NCBI RefSeq assembly: GCF_034350045.1
Contig: NZ_CP133781.1
Coordinates: 1,518,001-1,582,000, forward strand
Direction: 5' to 3'
DNA from: Pseudomonas sp. CCI4.2
GTDB lineage: Bacteria > Pseudomonadota > Gammaproteobacteria > Pseudomonadales > Pseudomonadaceae
DNA: 64,000 nt
This document shows, one piece after another, positions 8,203 through 17,479 of the stretch. The notes beneath the pieces were generated by a model that was not told where the DNA came from, did no database searches, and saw nothing but the letters and a program-made list of their open reading frames with translations. Position numbers and translations under genes: made by a program. The first letter of the stretch is position 1. Each line of letters starts with the position of its first letter.

Positions 8203-9873
8203 GTGAAACAGAACTCCCTCAAGAGCTGGATCAAAAGCGGCGCCCCCGGCGTCTGGATGAGCGCGGGCGCGGTGTCCATTGCCGTGATCATGACCTTGGG
8301 CCTGTTGATGGTGATTGCCGTCCGTGGTCTGGGTAATTTCTGGCCGGCAGATGTGGTGTTGGCGCATTACGACGTGCCTCATCAGGAAAACCAGGTCCTG
8401 ATCGGTGAAGTGGTGCAGAAAGAAGAAGTACCACGCGCACGCCTCAAAGGCGCTGGCTTGCCGGTGCCGGACGCCGGCCCTGAATTCATGACCCGCGAGC
8501 TGTTCAAGGTGGGTAACCGCGACATCAACCCGAGTGACTTCACCTGGGTGGTCGGCGAGTGGCTAACCGAGCAAAGCACGCCAAAAGAACTGATGACCCT
8601 GGAGCGCCGCGAGTGGGGCAATTATTACGGCTACTTAGTGAACATCAAGGAAAACGGCAAGGTCATCGCCGAAGGTGAAGCCGCGTGGCCGATCCTTCAG
8701 GAGAGGATCAAGCGCGTTGAGTTACTCGCGAATGAACTGAGCGGGCTCGAGAAAAAAGATATCGGCGCCATCAACCACGGTATCGAGCGACTGCGCCTGC
8801 ACAAACGCAAGCTGGAACTCGACGGCCAGTTGAATGCCGTCGCGCAGGCCGACATGGACAGCGAGCGCGCTGAATATGACGCTCAGTACAAAAGCATCGA
8901 AGGTCGATTGGGCGCGCTGCACGAAGCCTTCAACCGGGACAGCCTGACCGCTCGCGATGCCCACGGTAAAGAGGTTGAGATCAGCGTCGGTAAGGTGGTC
9001 CATGCGTACCAGCCGAATGCAATGAGTGTCGTTTCCAAACTGGGCTTTTACTTCAAGAAACTGTGGGAATTCCTTAGCGAGGACCCGCGTGAAGCCAACA
9101 CGGAAGGTGGAATTTTTCCGGCGATTTTCGGTACGGTGATGATGACCCTGATCATGGCCGTAATCGTCACACCGTTTGGCGTACTGGCGGCGGTTTATCT
9201 GCGTGAATACGCAAAGCAGGGGCCGGTGACGCGGTTGATCCGAATCGCCGTCAACAACCTTGCCGGGGTGCCAGCCATTGTTTATGGGGTGTTCGGCTTG
9301 GGTTTCTTTGTGTATGTGCTGGGCGGCTCGCTGGACAGGTTGTTCTTCCCCGAAGCCTTGCCCGCACCCACATTTGGGACGCCGGGATTGCTCTGGGCCT
9401 CGTTGACCCTCGCATTGTTGGCTGTGCCGGTGGTGATCGTCGCCACCGAAGAAGGCTTGGCGCGTATCCCGCGCACAATTCGCGAAGGTTCGTTGGCGCT
9501 GGGCGCAACCAAGGCTGAAACCCTGTGGAAGATTGTACTGCCCATGGCCAGCCCGGCGATGATGACCGGCCTGATCCTGGCGGTCGCTCGCGCTGCGGGT
9601 GAGGTTGCACCGTTGATGTTGGTCGGCGTGGTTAAACTGGCGCCGTCACTGCCGGTGGACGGTAACTACCCGTACTTGCACCTTGACCAGAAGATCATGC
9701 ACTTGGGCTTCCATATTTATGACGTCGGGTTCCAGAGCCCCAACGTCGAAGCGGCACGTCCGCTGGTTTACGCGACGGCGCTGTTGTTGGTGCTGGTTAT
9801 CGCGCTGCTCAACCTGTCAGCGGTGACGATGCGTAACCACCTGCGCGAAAAATACAAAGCGTTGGAGAGCTAA
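8203..9873 (+). CDS. pstA: Phosphate ABC transporter permease PstA, long form
   Basis: The second permease subunit, partner of PstC. The start is GTG at 8203 behind AAGGAAGG. At 556 aa it is nearly twice the usual PstA length (about 290). TM1 (about residues 18-45) is followed by a periplasmic insert of some 230 residues, whose middle part (about 160-250) is charged and helical, likely coiled coil. The permease core begins near residue 300 and carries the EAA-type loop EGSLALGATKAETLWKI (about 427-443) and the motif RAAGEVAPLM. The insert pairs with the one in PstC, as expected for the Pseudomonas-type transporter. Confidence 0.93.
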   Translation: MKQNSLKSWIKSGAPGVWMSAGAVSIAVIMTLGLLMVIAVRGLGNFWPADVVLAHYDVPHQENQVLIGEVVQKEEVPRARLKGAGLPVPDAGPEFMTRELFKVGNRDINPSDFTWVVGEWLTEQSTPKELMTLERREWGNYYGYLVNIKENGKVIAEGEAAWPILQERIKRVELLANELSGLEKKDIGAINHGIERLRLHKRKLELDGQLNAVAQADMDSERAEYDAQYKSIEGRLGALHEAFNRDSLTARDAHGKEVEISVGKVVHAYQPNAMSVVSKLGFYFKKLWEFLSEDPREANTEGGIFPAIFGTVMMTLIMAVIVTPFGVLAAVYLREYAKQGPVTRLIRIAVNNLAGVPAIVYGVFGLGFFVYVLGGSLDRLFFPEALPAPTFGTPGLLWASLTLALLAVPVVIVATEEGLARIPRTIREGSLALGATKAETLWKIVLPMASPAMMTGLILAVARAAGEVAPLMLVGVVKLAPSLPVDGNYPYLHLDQKIMHLGFHIYDVGFQSPNVEAARPLVYATALLLVLVIALLNLSAVTMRNHLREKYKALES

Positions 9874-9885
9874 ACATAAGCCACA

Positions 9886-9970
9886 AGCGGCGAGCTAAAA
9901 GCGGCAAGCTAAATGCCGCACGCCGTTTTGCACAACACTTGCAGCTTGCGGCTTAGAGCTTGCAGCTAGG
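9886..9970. repeat. Intergenic inverted repeat (GCGGCAAGCT / AGCTTGCGGC family), copy 1
   Basis: The pstA-pstB gap contains AGCGGCAAGCTAAATGCCGC and, about 40 bp later, CTTGCAGCTTGCGGCTTAGA, two roughly complementary arms of a long imperfect hairpin. The same architecture occurs in the pstB-phoU gap and upstream of rpoZ. Confidence 0.6.
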
Positions 9971-9984
9971 AACGGAGTGAGAAC

Positions 9985-10818
9985 ATGCCACATGAAGTCC
10001 ATACCCACGGCATCAATATGTCGGCCTTGGGGCGCAACAAGCAGAGCCTTGATCTGGCCAATGAGTCCGTGGCGATTGAAGTTCCGGGCCTGAATCTGTT
10101 CTACGGTGATAAACAGGCCCTGTTTAACGTGGGCATGAACATTCCCAAGCAGCGCGTGACCGCCTTCATCGGCCCGTCTGGTTGCGGCAAGTCGACCCTG
10201 TTGCGCACCTTCAACCGTATGAATGATCTGGTCGATGGTTGCCGGGTAGAGGGCGCGATCAACCTGTATGGCCACGATATCTATCGCAAGGGCGAAGACG
10301 TTGCCGAGCTGCGTCGTCGCGTTGGTATGGTGTTCCAGAAGCCGAACCCGTTTCCGAAAACAATCTATGAAAACGTGGTCTACGGGTTGCGCATTCAGGG
10401 CATCAACAAAAAACGTGTTTTGGACGAGGCCGTTGAATGGGCGCTTAAGGGTGCGGCGTTGTGGGATGAGGTCAAAGACCGTCTGCACGAGTCGGCGTTG
10501 GGTTTGTCAGGTGGTCAGCAGCAGCGTTTGGTCATTGCTCGCACCATCGCCGTCGAACCCGAAGTGCTGTTGCTCGACGAACCCTGTTCGGCACTCGATC
10601 CAATTTCGACGCTAAAAGTTGAAGAACTGATCTACGAACTGAAATCCAAATACACCATTGTTATCGTCACTCACAACATGCAGCAGGCTGCGCGGGTCTC
10701 CGATTACACCGCCTTCATGTACATGGGCAAGCTCGTCGAGTTTGGGGATACCGACACGTTGTTCACCAATCCGGCGAAAAAACAGACCGAAGACTACATC
10801 ACTGGCAGATATGGCTAG
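9985..10818 (+). CDS. pstB: Phosphate ABC transporter ATPase PstB
   Basis: Cytoplasmic ATPase that powers PstCA. All ABC motifs are intact: Walker [10 protein letters not shown] (63-71), Q-loop in MVFQKPNPF, signature LSGGQQQR, Walker [14 protein letters not shown] and the H-loop in VTHNMQQA. Its 277 aa include a roughly 30-residue N-terminal extension relative to E. coli PstB. It is separated from pstA by a repeat element rather than being tightly coupled, but orientation and order support one operon. Confidence 0.96.
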   Translation: MPHEVHTHGINMSALGRNKQSLDLANESVAIEVPGLNLFYGDKQALFNVGMNIPKQRVTAFIGPSGCGKSTLLRTFNRMNDLVDGCRVEGAINLYGHDIYRKGEDVAELRRRVGMVFQKPNPFPKTIYENVVYGLRIQGINKKRVLDEAVEWALKGAALWDEVKDRLHESALGLSGGQQQRLVIARTIAVEPEVLLLDEPCSALDPISTLKVEELIYELKSKYTIVIVTHNMQQAARVSDYTAFMYMGKLVEFGDTDTLFTNPAKKQTEDYITGRYG

Positions 10819-10819
10819 G

Positions 10820-10925
10820 GGGCAGCGGCAAGCTTCAAGCTTCAAGCCGCAAGCCAGGCGCGGCTTTGTGAATGTTGGACACCACATACCTACTTGCAGC
10901 TTGTAGCTAAGCGCTTAAAGCTGTC
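10820..10925. repeat. Intergenic inverted repeat, copy 2
   Basis: The pstB-phoU gap repeats the pattern of 9886-9970: GCGGCAAGCTTCAAGCTTCA and CAAGCCGCAAGCC on the left, CTTGCAGCTTGTAGCTAAGC on the right. This is an imperfect stem-loop unit that would lie within the pst mRNA. Confidence 0.6.
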
Positions 10926-10939
10926 GCGGAGCGACCCTA

Positions 10940-11701
10940 ATGATCGATAAAGACAGTCTTACTCACCACATTTCCCAGCAGTTCAACGCTGAGCTCGAAG
11001 AGGTGCGTAGCCACCTGCTGGCGATGGGCGGCCTGGTTGAAAAACAGGTCAACGACGCCGTGACCGCGCTGATCGAAGCGGACTCGGGCCTGGCCCAGCA
11101 GGTTCGTGAGGTTGATGACCAGATTAACCAGATGGAACGCAACATTGATGAAGAGTGCCTGCGTATTCTGGCACGTCGTCAGCCAGCGGCTTCGGATTTG
11201 CGTTTGATCATCAGTATTTCCAAATCGGTTATCGACCTGGAGCGTATCGGCGACGAGTCCACGAAAATTGCCAAGCGTGCCATTCTGTTGTGCGAAGAAG
11301 GCGAATCGCCGCGTGGTTATGTCGAAGTGCGGCACATCGGTGATCAGGTGCGCAACATGGTCCGGGACGCCCTTGATGCGTTCGCCCGTTTCGATGCCGA
11401 CCTGGCGCTTTCGGTGGCCCAATATGACAAAACCATCGACCGCGAATACAAGACCGCGTTGCGCGAATTGGTTACTTACATGATGGAAGACCCGCGCTCC
11501 ATTTCACGGGTGCTGAACGTCATCTGGGTGCTGCGCTCGTTGGAACGCATCGGCGACCATGCGCGCAATATTTCCGAACTGGTTATTTACCTCGTGCGCG
11601 GCACCGACGTACGACACATCGGCCTCAAGCGCATGAAAGAAGAAGTGCAGGGCATCAGTGGCAAAAACGCTAATGTTTTGGACAAACCTGACGATAAATA
11701 A
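10940..11701 (+). CDS. phoU: Phosphate signalling regulator PhoU
   Basis: A 253-residue all-helical protein with two PhoU repeats, each carrying the metal-binding ExxxD pattern (for example DLERIGDESTKIAK at about residue 98 and SLERIGDHARNISE at about 200). PhoU links the Pst transporter to PhoR and keeps PhoR from activating PhoB when phosphate is plentiful. It is the last gene of the pst operon, and a factor-independent terminator follows at 11715-11744. Confidence 0.95.
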   Translation: MIDKDSLTHHISQQFNAELEEVRSHLLAMGGLVEKQVNDAVTALIEADSGLAQQVREVDDQINQMERNIDEECLRILARRQPAASDLRLIISISKSVIDLERIGDESTKIAKRAILLCEEGESPRGYVEVRHIGDQVRNMVRDALDAFARFDADLALSVAQYDKTIDREYKTALRELVTYMMEDPRSISRVLNVIWVLRSLERIGDHARNISELVIYLVRGTDVRHIGLKRMKEEVQGISGKNANVLDKPDDK

Positions 11702-11714
11702 GACTGCCTGTGAA

Positions 11715-11744
11715 AAAAACGCCTAGCACGCTGCTGGGCGTTTT
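11715..11744 (+). terminator. Terminator of the pst-phoU operon
   Basis: The inverted repeat AAACGCCTAGCA / TGCTGGGCGTTTT, preceded by an A-run and ending in T4, forms a strong stem just after phoU. Confidence 0.75.
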
Positions 11745-11859
11745 CCGTTCTGAGCGTTGTATTTTCAAGCCGCCCGCGAACGAAAAGTCCTGGCGTCGTA
11801 AATGGGCTGGGCAATGGCGATCTGCCAGCGCTATGCTGCCAGGAATCTAAGGAGCGTCG

Positions 11860-12771
11860 ATGAGTAAAGTCAGTGTGTTGGTCGTGGATGACGCGCCGTT
11901 TATTCGCGATCTGGTGAAAAAAGGTCTACGTAACTATTTCCCCGGCATCCATATCGAAGACGCGGTCAACGGACGCAAGGCGCAAATCTTGCTACAACGC
12001 GAGACGTTCGATCTGGTGCTGTGCGATTGGGAAATGCCGGAGATGTCCGGTCTTGAGTTGCTGGCTTGGTGCCGCACGCAGGACAACCTTAAGGCCATGC
12101 CTTTCATCATGGTGACCAGCCGTGGCGACAAGGAAAACGTAGTCCAGGCGATCCAGGCTGGCGTGACCGACTTCATCGGTAAACCGTTCACGAACGAACA
12201 GTTGCTGACCAAAGTTAAGAAAGCCTTGGCCAAAGTTGGCAAGCTGGACACGTTGCTCGCCAGCGCACCGACCAAGATGAATTCTGCATTTGCTAACGAC
12301 TCCCTCAGCGCCTTGACCGGCGGCAAAGCGCAAGTGGTTCATCCACCGGCTTCGCCGTCCGCCGCACCGACTGCGACTCAGGGTTTGCTTAATACCGGCG
12401 CTCCACGTCCCGCTGCTCCGGCTCCAACAGCGGCCAGCCGTGGTCAGGGTCAATTACGTCTGCCCAGTGGCACTCAGCAATGTGCGATCAAAGGCTTAAG
12501 CCTCAAGGAAGCGCTGCTGGTGGTCCGTCGTAGCGATGTTCTGCCACAGATCCTCGACAGCGCGGTGCTTGACCTTGAACAAGGCGAGAACGCTGAAGTT
12601 GCGCGTCTCAACGGCTACTTGCACGCCATCGTCGCCTACGAACAAAAGCCTGACAGCGACTGGTTGCAACTGACGTTCCGTTTCGTTGACCAAGATGCGC
12701 AGAAGCTCGATTACGTCTCGCGCCTGATTGCCCGTGGCACTGCGCAAAAACACTTCGTCCCCGGCGCCTGA
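11860..12771 (+). CDS. Response regulator with uncharacterised C-terminal domain
   Basis: A 303-residue protein. Residues 1-125 are a CheY-type receiver with acidic pocket DD (10-11), phospho-acceptor Asp56 in CDWEMPEMSG, Thr/Ser in MVTSRG and Lys108 in GKPF. A Pro/Ala-rich linker (about 155-205) joins a C-terminal domain (about 206-303) that I do not recognise and that lacks an obvious helix-turn-helix. The position directly after phoU is conserved in Pseudomonas. No histidine kinase is adjacent; PhoR is nearby but has its own partner PhoB. An output through protein contact is plausible but not shown. Confidence 0.8.
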   Translation: MSKVSVLVVDDAPFIRDLVKKGLRNYFPGIHIEDAVNGRKAQILLQRETFDLVLCDWEMPEMSGLELLAWCRTQDNLKAMPFIMVTSRGDKENVVQAIQAGVTDFIGKPFTNEQLLTKVKKALAKVGKLDTLLASAPTKMNSAFANDSLSALTGGKAQVVHPPASPSAAPTATQGLLNTGAPRPAAPAPTAASRGQGQLRLPSGTQQCAIKGLSLKEALLVVRRSDVLPQILDSAVLDLEQGENAEVARLNGYLHAIVAYEQKPDSDWLQLTFRFVDQDAQKLDYVSRLIARGTAQKHFVPGA

Positions 12772-12779
12772 TTTGGAAA

Positions 12780-12836
12780 CGTGTGGGCGAGAGGCCTAAC
12801 GCGGCGTGTCAGGTTTAACGTCTCGCCAACACGTTG
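12780..12836. repeat. Intergenic repeat, left copy flanking the M23 gene
   Basis: GTGTGGGCGAGAGGCCTAAC, then GCGGCGTGTCAGGT and CTCGCCAACACG. The reverse complement of 13893-13947 matches this sequence at most positions, so the M23 peptidase gene is bracketed by two inverted copies. The unit can itself fold through GGCGAGA / TCTCGCC. Confidence 0.65.
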
Positions 12837-12980
12837 GCCATAGAGGATTGTTGCGCAAGCCTGGATCCGATAAGCGACCAACGGGCTTATCTAGTAACGA
12901 CTGATTTGATTCAGCCGAGCGCAAAAGATAGTGGATCGCTGCTACGCTCCCCCTGCCTCTAGCCAACCAGATTAATCATT

Positions 12981-13877
12981 ATGCTCAAACGGCCTCTCCT
13001 GCTGTGTGTTCTTCTGCTGACTGCACAAACGGCGTCGGCGATGACTATCTACAAGTTCACCGATGCCAATGGCGTCGTGTCGTTCACCGATCGGCCGACG
13101 GCGGGCGCCTCGGTGGTGGTGCCTCGAGAGCGAATCGTCGAGCACCTGGAGCAGCAGGTACACCTTGAGACCAAGCGGGATAAAGGCGTACACAGCCTGT
13201 TCGTGCGCAACGACACCTACGCGCCGGTCGAGGTCGAGTTGCAGCTTAAAGGGCTAAAAAACGTCTTGGGCGTTACCGATAAAGCCATTCACCGAATCGT
13301 GCCCGCGCGCAGCAGTGTTCGATTTGTCGTGCTCAGCCCTTTGCAACCGGGCAAAACGCTCAGCTATACGCCAAAGCTGCGGTACTCCCTTGGCGACCCG
13401 GAGCGTCAGCCCTTCGTTTACAGCTATCCTCTGCCGTGGAAGGGCGGGCCGTTTCGCCTGAGTCAGGGACCCAATGGCAAGTTTAGTCATTTCGGGGTAA
13501 GAAGCCGCTATGCGATGGACATCGCCATGCCAGAAGGCACGCAGATTATTGCAGCGCGTGCCGGCACGGTGATCAAGGTCGAAAACGGTCAGTCAGGTCG
13601 CGGTTCGGACCCGTCTGGTAACTTCGTGCGGGTACTGCACGATGACGGCACCATGGGCGTGTACCTTCACCTGATGCGCGGTTCGGTCAGCGTCAAGGAG
13701 GGGCAGCGCGTGGTGGTGGGTACTGACCTCGCCAAGTCCGGCAATACCGGCAACAGCACCGGCCCCCATCTGCACTTCGTCATACAGCGCAACGTCGGGC
13801 TAGGGCTGGAATCGATTCCGTACCAATTTGCGGTGCATGTCGACAGCCTGCCCAACTTTGCGCTGGGCGGGAATTAA
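12981..13877 (+). CDS. Secreted M23 (LytM-type) peptidase with DUF4124 N-terminus
   Basis: A 298-residue envelope protein with a signal peptide (cleavage after ASA, about residue 20), a DUF4124-like segment (IYKFTDANGVVSFTDRP) and a C-terminal M23 domain from about residue 155. The terminal zinc motif HLHF is intact (STGPHLHFVIQ). Where the classical first ligand HxxxD would lie the protein has YAMD, with a histidine ten residues upstream of the Asp (SHFGV). Activity could therefore be altered or degenerate. Expected role: peptidoglycan cleavage or activation of other hydrolases. It is flanked by inverted repeat elements. Confidence 0.82.
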   Translation: MLKRPLLLCVLLLTAQTASAMTIYKFTDANGVVSFTDRPTAGASVVVPRERIVEHLEQQVHLETKRDKGVHSLFVRNDTYAPVEVELQLKGLKNVLGVTDKAIHRIVPARSSVRFVVLSPLQPGKTLSYTPKLRYSLGDPERQPFVYSYPLPWKGGPFRLSQGPNGKFSHFGVRSRYAMDIAMPEGTQIIAARAGTVIKVENGQSGRGSDPSGNFVRVLHDDGTMGVYLHLMRGSVSVKEGQRVVVGTDLAKSGNTGNSTGPHLHFVIQRNVGLGLESIPYQFAVHVDSLPNFALGGN

Positions 13878-13892
13878 TCAGCTGCAAGAACC

Positions 13893-13947
13893 AAGGTGTT
13901 GGCGAGGCGAGATACCTGACACGTCGCATTGAGCCTCTCGCCCACAA
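13893..13947. repeat. Intergenic repeat, right copy flanking the M23 gene
   Basis: GTTGGCGAGGCGAGATACCT, then GACACGTCGCATTGAGCCTC and TCGCCCAC. This is the inverted counterpart of 12780-12836. It ends shortly before a TAGGAGCTTGTGGGCG-like REP core (read on the minus strand) next to the CNNM gene stop. Confidence 0.65.
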
Positions 13948-13967
13948 GCTCCTACAGGCTCGCGGCG

Positions 13968-15308
13968 TTAATCGATCTTTAGCACTTTGGCCAAGACGAT
14001 TTTCGGGCCTTTCATTTTTTTGATGATGATGCGCAAGCCTTCGACTTCCAGCACTTCCTCTTCACCAGGCACCCGCTTCAGGGTTTCGTAGATCAAGCCG
14101 GCAAGGGTTTCCGCGTCGATGTGATCCAGATCGATGCCTAGCAGTCGCTCGACTTTGAACAGCGGTGTATCACCGCGTACCAATAGTTTTCCAGGCTGAT
14201 ACGCGAGGATGCCGCGCTCGGCTTTGCGGTGTTCGTCCTGGATGTCGCCGACCAGCACTTCAAGTACGTCTTCCATGGTCAGGTAGCCGATTATCTTGCC
14301 GTCCGCCTCCTCAACCAGAGCGAAATGCGAACCGCCCTGGCGAAACTGCTCCAGCAACTTGGACAGCGGCATGTGTCTGGAAACACGCTCCAGCGGGCGG
14401 GTCAGCTCCGCCAGATTGAACGACGCAGGAATGTGGTCCAGCGCCGCCAGCTCCAGCAGCAGATCCTTGATGTGCAGCAGGCCTACAAAGACGCCGCGTT
14501 CGGCGTCATAAACAGGGTAACGACTGAATTTATGGCGACGGAATAACGCGAGTATTTCCTTGAGTGGCGCATTGCAGTCCAGCGTGACCAGGTCTTCCCG
14601 GGAATTTGCCCAGTCGACGACTTCCAGTTCGCCCATCTCGACCGCAGAGGCCAGAACGCGCATACCTTGGTCGCTCGGATCCTGGCCACGGCTTGAGTGC
14701 AGAATCAGTTTCAACTCTTCACGGTTATATTGGTGCTCGTGGTGCGGGCCAGGTTCGCCCTGACCGGCAATGCGCAGAATACCGTTGGCGCTGGCATTGA
14801 GCAGGTAGATCGCCGGATACATGCACCAATAGAACAGGTACAGCGGCACGGCCGTCCACAGCGACAGCATTTCCGGTTTGCGGATTGCCCAAGACTTGGG
14901 CGCCAGTTCGCCGACAACAATGTGCAGGTACGAAATCATGAAGAAGGCACTGAAGAACGACGCGCCTTTGATCACTTCCGGTGACTGTACGCCGGCGGCG
15001 TGCAGCACGGGTTCAAGCAAATGCGCAAACGCAGGCTCACCGACCCAACCCAGACCCAGAGAGGCGAGGGTGATCCCCAACTGGCAAGCGGACAGGTAGG
15101 AGTCGAGTTGGCTGTGAACGGTGCGCAGGATATGCCCGCGCCAGCCGTTTTTTTGAGCAATGGATTCGACCCGGGTCGAGCGCAGCTTGACCATGGCGAA
15201 CTCAGCGGCAACGAAGAAACCGTTGAGCAGAACCAGGATCATTGCAAAAAGAATCATGCCGAAGTCGGCGAACATCGCGGAGAGAGTGAGGCTAGGGGAA
15301 GGGTCCAT
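13968..15308 (-). CDS. CNNM/CorC-family protein (DUF21, CBS pair, CorC_HlyC)
   Basis: A 446-residue inner-membrane protein. Residues 15-200 form a DUF21/CNNM membrane domain with about four hydrophobic helices (starting MILFAMILVLLNGFFVAAEFA). A CBS pair follows (about 215-345: RYPVYDAERG and GYLTMEDVLEVLVGDI), then a CorC_HlyC domain (about 360-440). The family is linked to magnesium or cobalt efflux and was formerly annotated as hemolysin. It lies downstream of phoR in the same orientation, 111 bp away, so Pho-dependent readthrough is possible but not shown. Confidence 0.88.
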   Translation of the reverse strand: MDPSPSLTLSAMFADFGMILFAMILVLLNGFFVAAEFAMVKLRSTRVESIAQKNGWRGHILRTVHSQLDSYLSACQLGITLASLGLGWVGEPAFAHLLEPVLHAAGVQSPEVIKGASFFSAFFMISYLHIVVGELAPKSWAIRKPEMLSLWTAVPLYLFYWCMYPAIYLLNASANGILRIAGQGEPGPHHEHQYNREELKLILHSSRGQDPSDQGMRVLASAVEMGELEVVDWANSREDLVTLDCNAPLKEILALFRRHKFSRYPVYDAERGVFVGLLHIKDLLLELAALDHIPASFNLAELTRPLERVSRHMPLSKLLEQFRQGGSHFALVEEADGKIIGYLTMEDVLEVLVGDIQDEHRKAERGILAYQPGKLLVRGDTPLFKVERLLGIDLDHIDAETLAGLIYETLKRVPGEEEVLEVEGLRIIIKKMKGPKIVLAKVLKID

Positions 15309-15419
15309 GGTGGAGTTTTAAAGGTTCCGTATCATCTAATGAGTGTGTTGCCGAAGCTAAACCGGCGAGCATAAGACCGGCAATGTAGCGGCTACCGGCC
15401 AGCTTGACTAGTGGGCTGG

Positions 15420-16721
15420 TTAAGAATTGATCACTTGAGCGGGCGCAAAATGGCAGGTAAAAGTACACCCTTTGCCGACCACACTGACGATTTCCAATGT
15501 GCCGCGATGGCGTAACAAAACATGCTTAACAATCGCCAAGCCAAGCCCAGTGCCGCCTGTGTTAGAAGCACGACTGGAATCAACCCGGTAGAAACGCTCG
15601 GTCAGACGCGGCAAATGTTTGGTTTCAATTCCCGGTCCAGAATCCTGCACGCTCATGTGTGCGCCCTGTTCGTCATCCCACCAGCGGATATGAATCGTGC
15701 CTTCAGCCTGGGTGTATTTCACGGCATTGAACACTAGATTGGAAAAAGCGCTGCGCAGTTCCGATTCGCTGCCCTTGAGCTTGGCCTCGTTATCGATGCT
15801 CAGTGTTATGCGCTGTTTGCGCTGTGCCGATAACGCCAAGGCATCGTTCTTGATGATTTGTAGCAGTGTGGACACGACGACCGGTTGGTTATCCGACGGA
15901 TAGTCGGTCGCCTCGAGCTTTGCCAGCAGCAGCAAGTCATTGAGCAGCGCTTGCATGCGCTCGCTCTGCTGCTGCATTTGCTGCAGCGCTCGGACCCAGC
16001 GCGGGTTCATCCCCTCAGCGTTGTCGATCAGGGTTTCCAGGTAGCCACAGATCACCGTCAGCGGCGTGCGCAACTCGTGGGAAACGTTGGCCACAAAGTC
16101 TTTACGCATCTGCTCAAGCTGATGAATACGGGTGACGTCGCGCACCAGCATCAAGTGTTCATTGTTGCCGTAGCGGGTGATCAACAACTGCACGCGCACC
16201 CGGTCATTGATCGGCGAGGGGATCTCTAGCGGTTCGGCGTAGTTGTTCTGTTCGAAATAGTCCTTGAAACGCGGATGGCGCACCAAGTTGGTTACCGGCT
16301 GCCCGCTGTCCTGGGGGGTCTTAAGGCCGAGCAATGTTTCTGCTGCGCGGTTCCACCATTCAAGGTTGCCGTCGCTGTCGAGCATGATCACAGCGTCTCT
16401 GAGCGCCGCTGTCGATTCCTGAATGCGATCAATCACCGCTTGCAGTCGGGCATGCACGCGTTGGTCCCGGCGTTGCTGGTGATAGATGCTGTCAAACACA
16501 TCGCCCCACAAGCCGTAACCGTCAGGCGGGGGCTCGTCGGGTTTATGTTCACGCAGCCAATTGTGCATGCGCAGTAATTGTTTAAGCGTCCAGGCGAGGT
16601 AAATACCCAGGCCCACCGCCATGCTCCAGCCGTAATCACCAGTGATCAATCCAACCAACAGACAGGCGGTGACCAACAGCAGCAAGTGGCGGATCAGCGT
16701 GCCGTGCCAGTTTTGATTCAA
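15420..16721 (-). CDS. phoR: Phosphate regulon sensor kinase PhoR
   Basis: A 433-residue membrane histidine kinase. It has two N-terminal hydrophobic segments (about 9-50) with almost no periplasmic loop, as in PhoR, then a PAS domain (about 95-200). The HisKA motif FVANVSHELRTPL has His215, and the HATPase part shows an N-box (NLVFNAVKYT), G1 (DSGPGIE) and G2 (GGTGLGLAIVKH). It phosphorylates PhoB when phosphate is scarce and senses the state of Pst through PhoU. It lies 68 bp downstream of phoB in the same operon. Confidence 0.96.
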   Translation of the reverse strand: MNQNWHGTLIRHLLLLVTACLLVGLITGDYGWSMAVGLGIYLAWTLKQLLRMHNWLREHKPDEPPPDGYGLWGDVFDSIYHQQRRDQRVHARLQAVIDRIQESTAALRDAVIMLDSDGNLEWWNRAAETLLGLKTPQDSGQPVTNLVRHPRFKDYFEQNNYAEPLEIPSPINDRVRVQLLITRYGNNEHLMLVRDVTRIHQLEQMRKDFVANVSHELRTPLTVICGYLETLIDNAEGMNPRWVRALQQMQQQSERMQALLNDLLLLAKLEATDYPSDNQPVVVSTLLQIIKNDALALSAQRKQRITLSIDNEAKLKGSESELRSAFSNLVFNAVKYTQAEGTIHIRWWDDEQGAHMSVQDSGPGIETKHLPRLTERFYRVDSSRASNTGGTGLGLAIVKHVLLRHRGTLEIVSVVGKGCTFTCHFAPAQVINS

Positions 16722-16789
16722 TTCAAACGCATCCTTGTCGAGTAAGCGTCAATCAGCCAGTTCAGCATGCAATGCGCAAAGAGCGTGGT

Positions 16790-17479
16790 TCAGCTCTTTG
16801 TGGAAAAACGGTAGCCAGTGCCGCGCACGGTTTGTACCAGATTTTCGTAGGCATCGCCGAGGGCTTTACGCAGGCGCCGGATGTGTACATCCACCGTGCG
16901 CTCTTCGACATAGACATTGCCGCCCCACACTTGATCGAGCAGTTGCCCCCGGGTGTAGGCGCGTTCCTGATGGGTCATGAAAAATTGCAGCAGGCGGTAT
17001 TCGGTCGGGCCCATTTCTGCGGGCTTGCCGTCGATGGTGACGCGATGGCTGATGGGATCGAGCAGCAGGCCGCCGACCTCTATGGGGGCCTCGCCATCGG
17101 TCGGCCCCGCGCGGCGCAGTACCGCTTTGAGGCGTGCGACCAGCTCACGGGGTGAGAACGGTTTGGTGATGTAATCGTCAGCGCCGACTTCCAGGCCCTG
17201 GATCTTGTTGTCTTCTTCGCCCTTGGCAGTGAGCATGATGATCGGAATGTCGCCGGTCAGCTCGTCACGCTTGAGACGACGAGCCAGTTCGATCCCGGAG
17301 GTGCCTGGCAGCATCCAGTCGAGCAGGATCAAATCCGGTTTACGGTCAACGATGATGGCGTGGGCCTGCTGAGAGTTTTCCGCTTCCATGCAATCGTAGC
17401 CGGCCATTTCCAATGCAACGGCGATCATTTCGCGAATAGGCGCTTCGTCGTCAACGATCAGAATACTCCTGCCAGCCAT
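16790..17479 (-). CDS. phoB: Phosphate regulon response regulator PhoB
   Basis: A 229-residue OmpR-family activator. The receiver domain (1-120) has the acidic pair DDE (10-12), phospho-acceptor Asp54 in LLDWMLPG and a Lys in ITKPFSPRE. The C-terminal winged helix (about 130-229) has the recognition helix in [14 protein letters not shown]. The frame opens six codons further up, but the start at 17479 is preferred: AGAGGATTGAGC precedes it and the length equals that of other PhoB proteins. A PhoB box at 17532-17549 indicates autoactivation. Confidence 0.96.
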   Translation of the reverse strand: MAGRSILIVDDEAPIREMIAVALEMAGYDCMEAENSQQAHAIIVDRKPDLILLDWMLPGTSGIELARRLKRDELTGDIPIIMLTAKGEEDNKIQGLEVGADDYITKPFSPRELVARLKAVLRRAGPTDGEAPIEVGGLLLDPISHRVTIDGKPAEMGPTEYRLLQFFMTHQERAYTRGQLLDQVWGGNVYVEERTVDVHIRRLRKALGDAYENLVQTVRGTGYRFSTKS

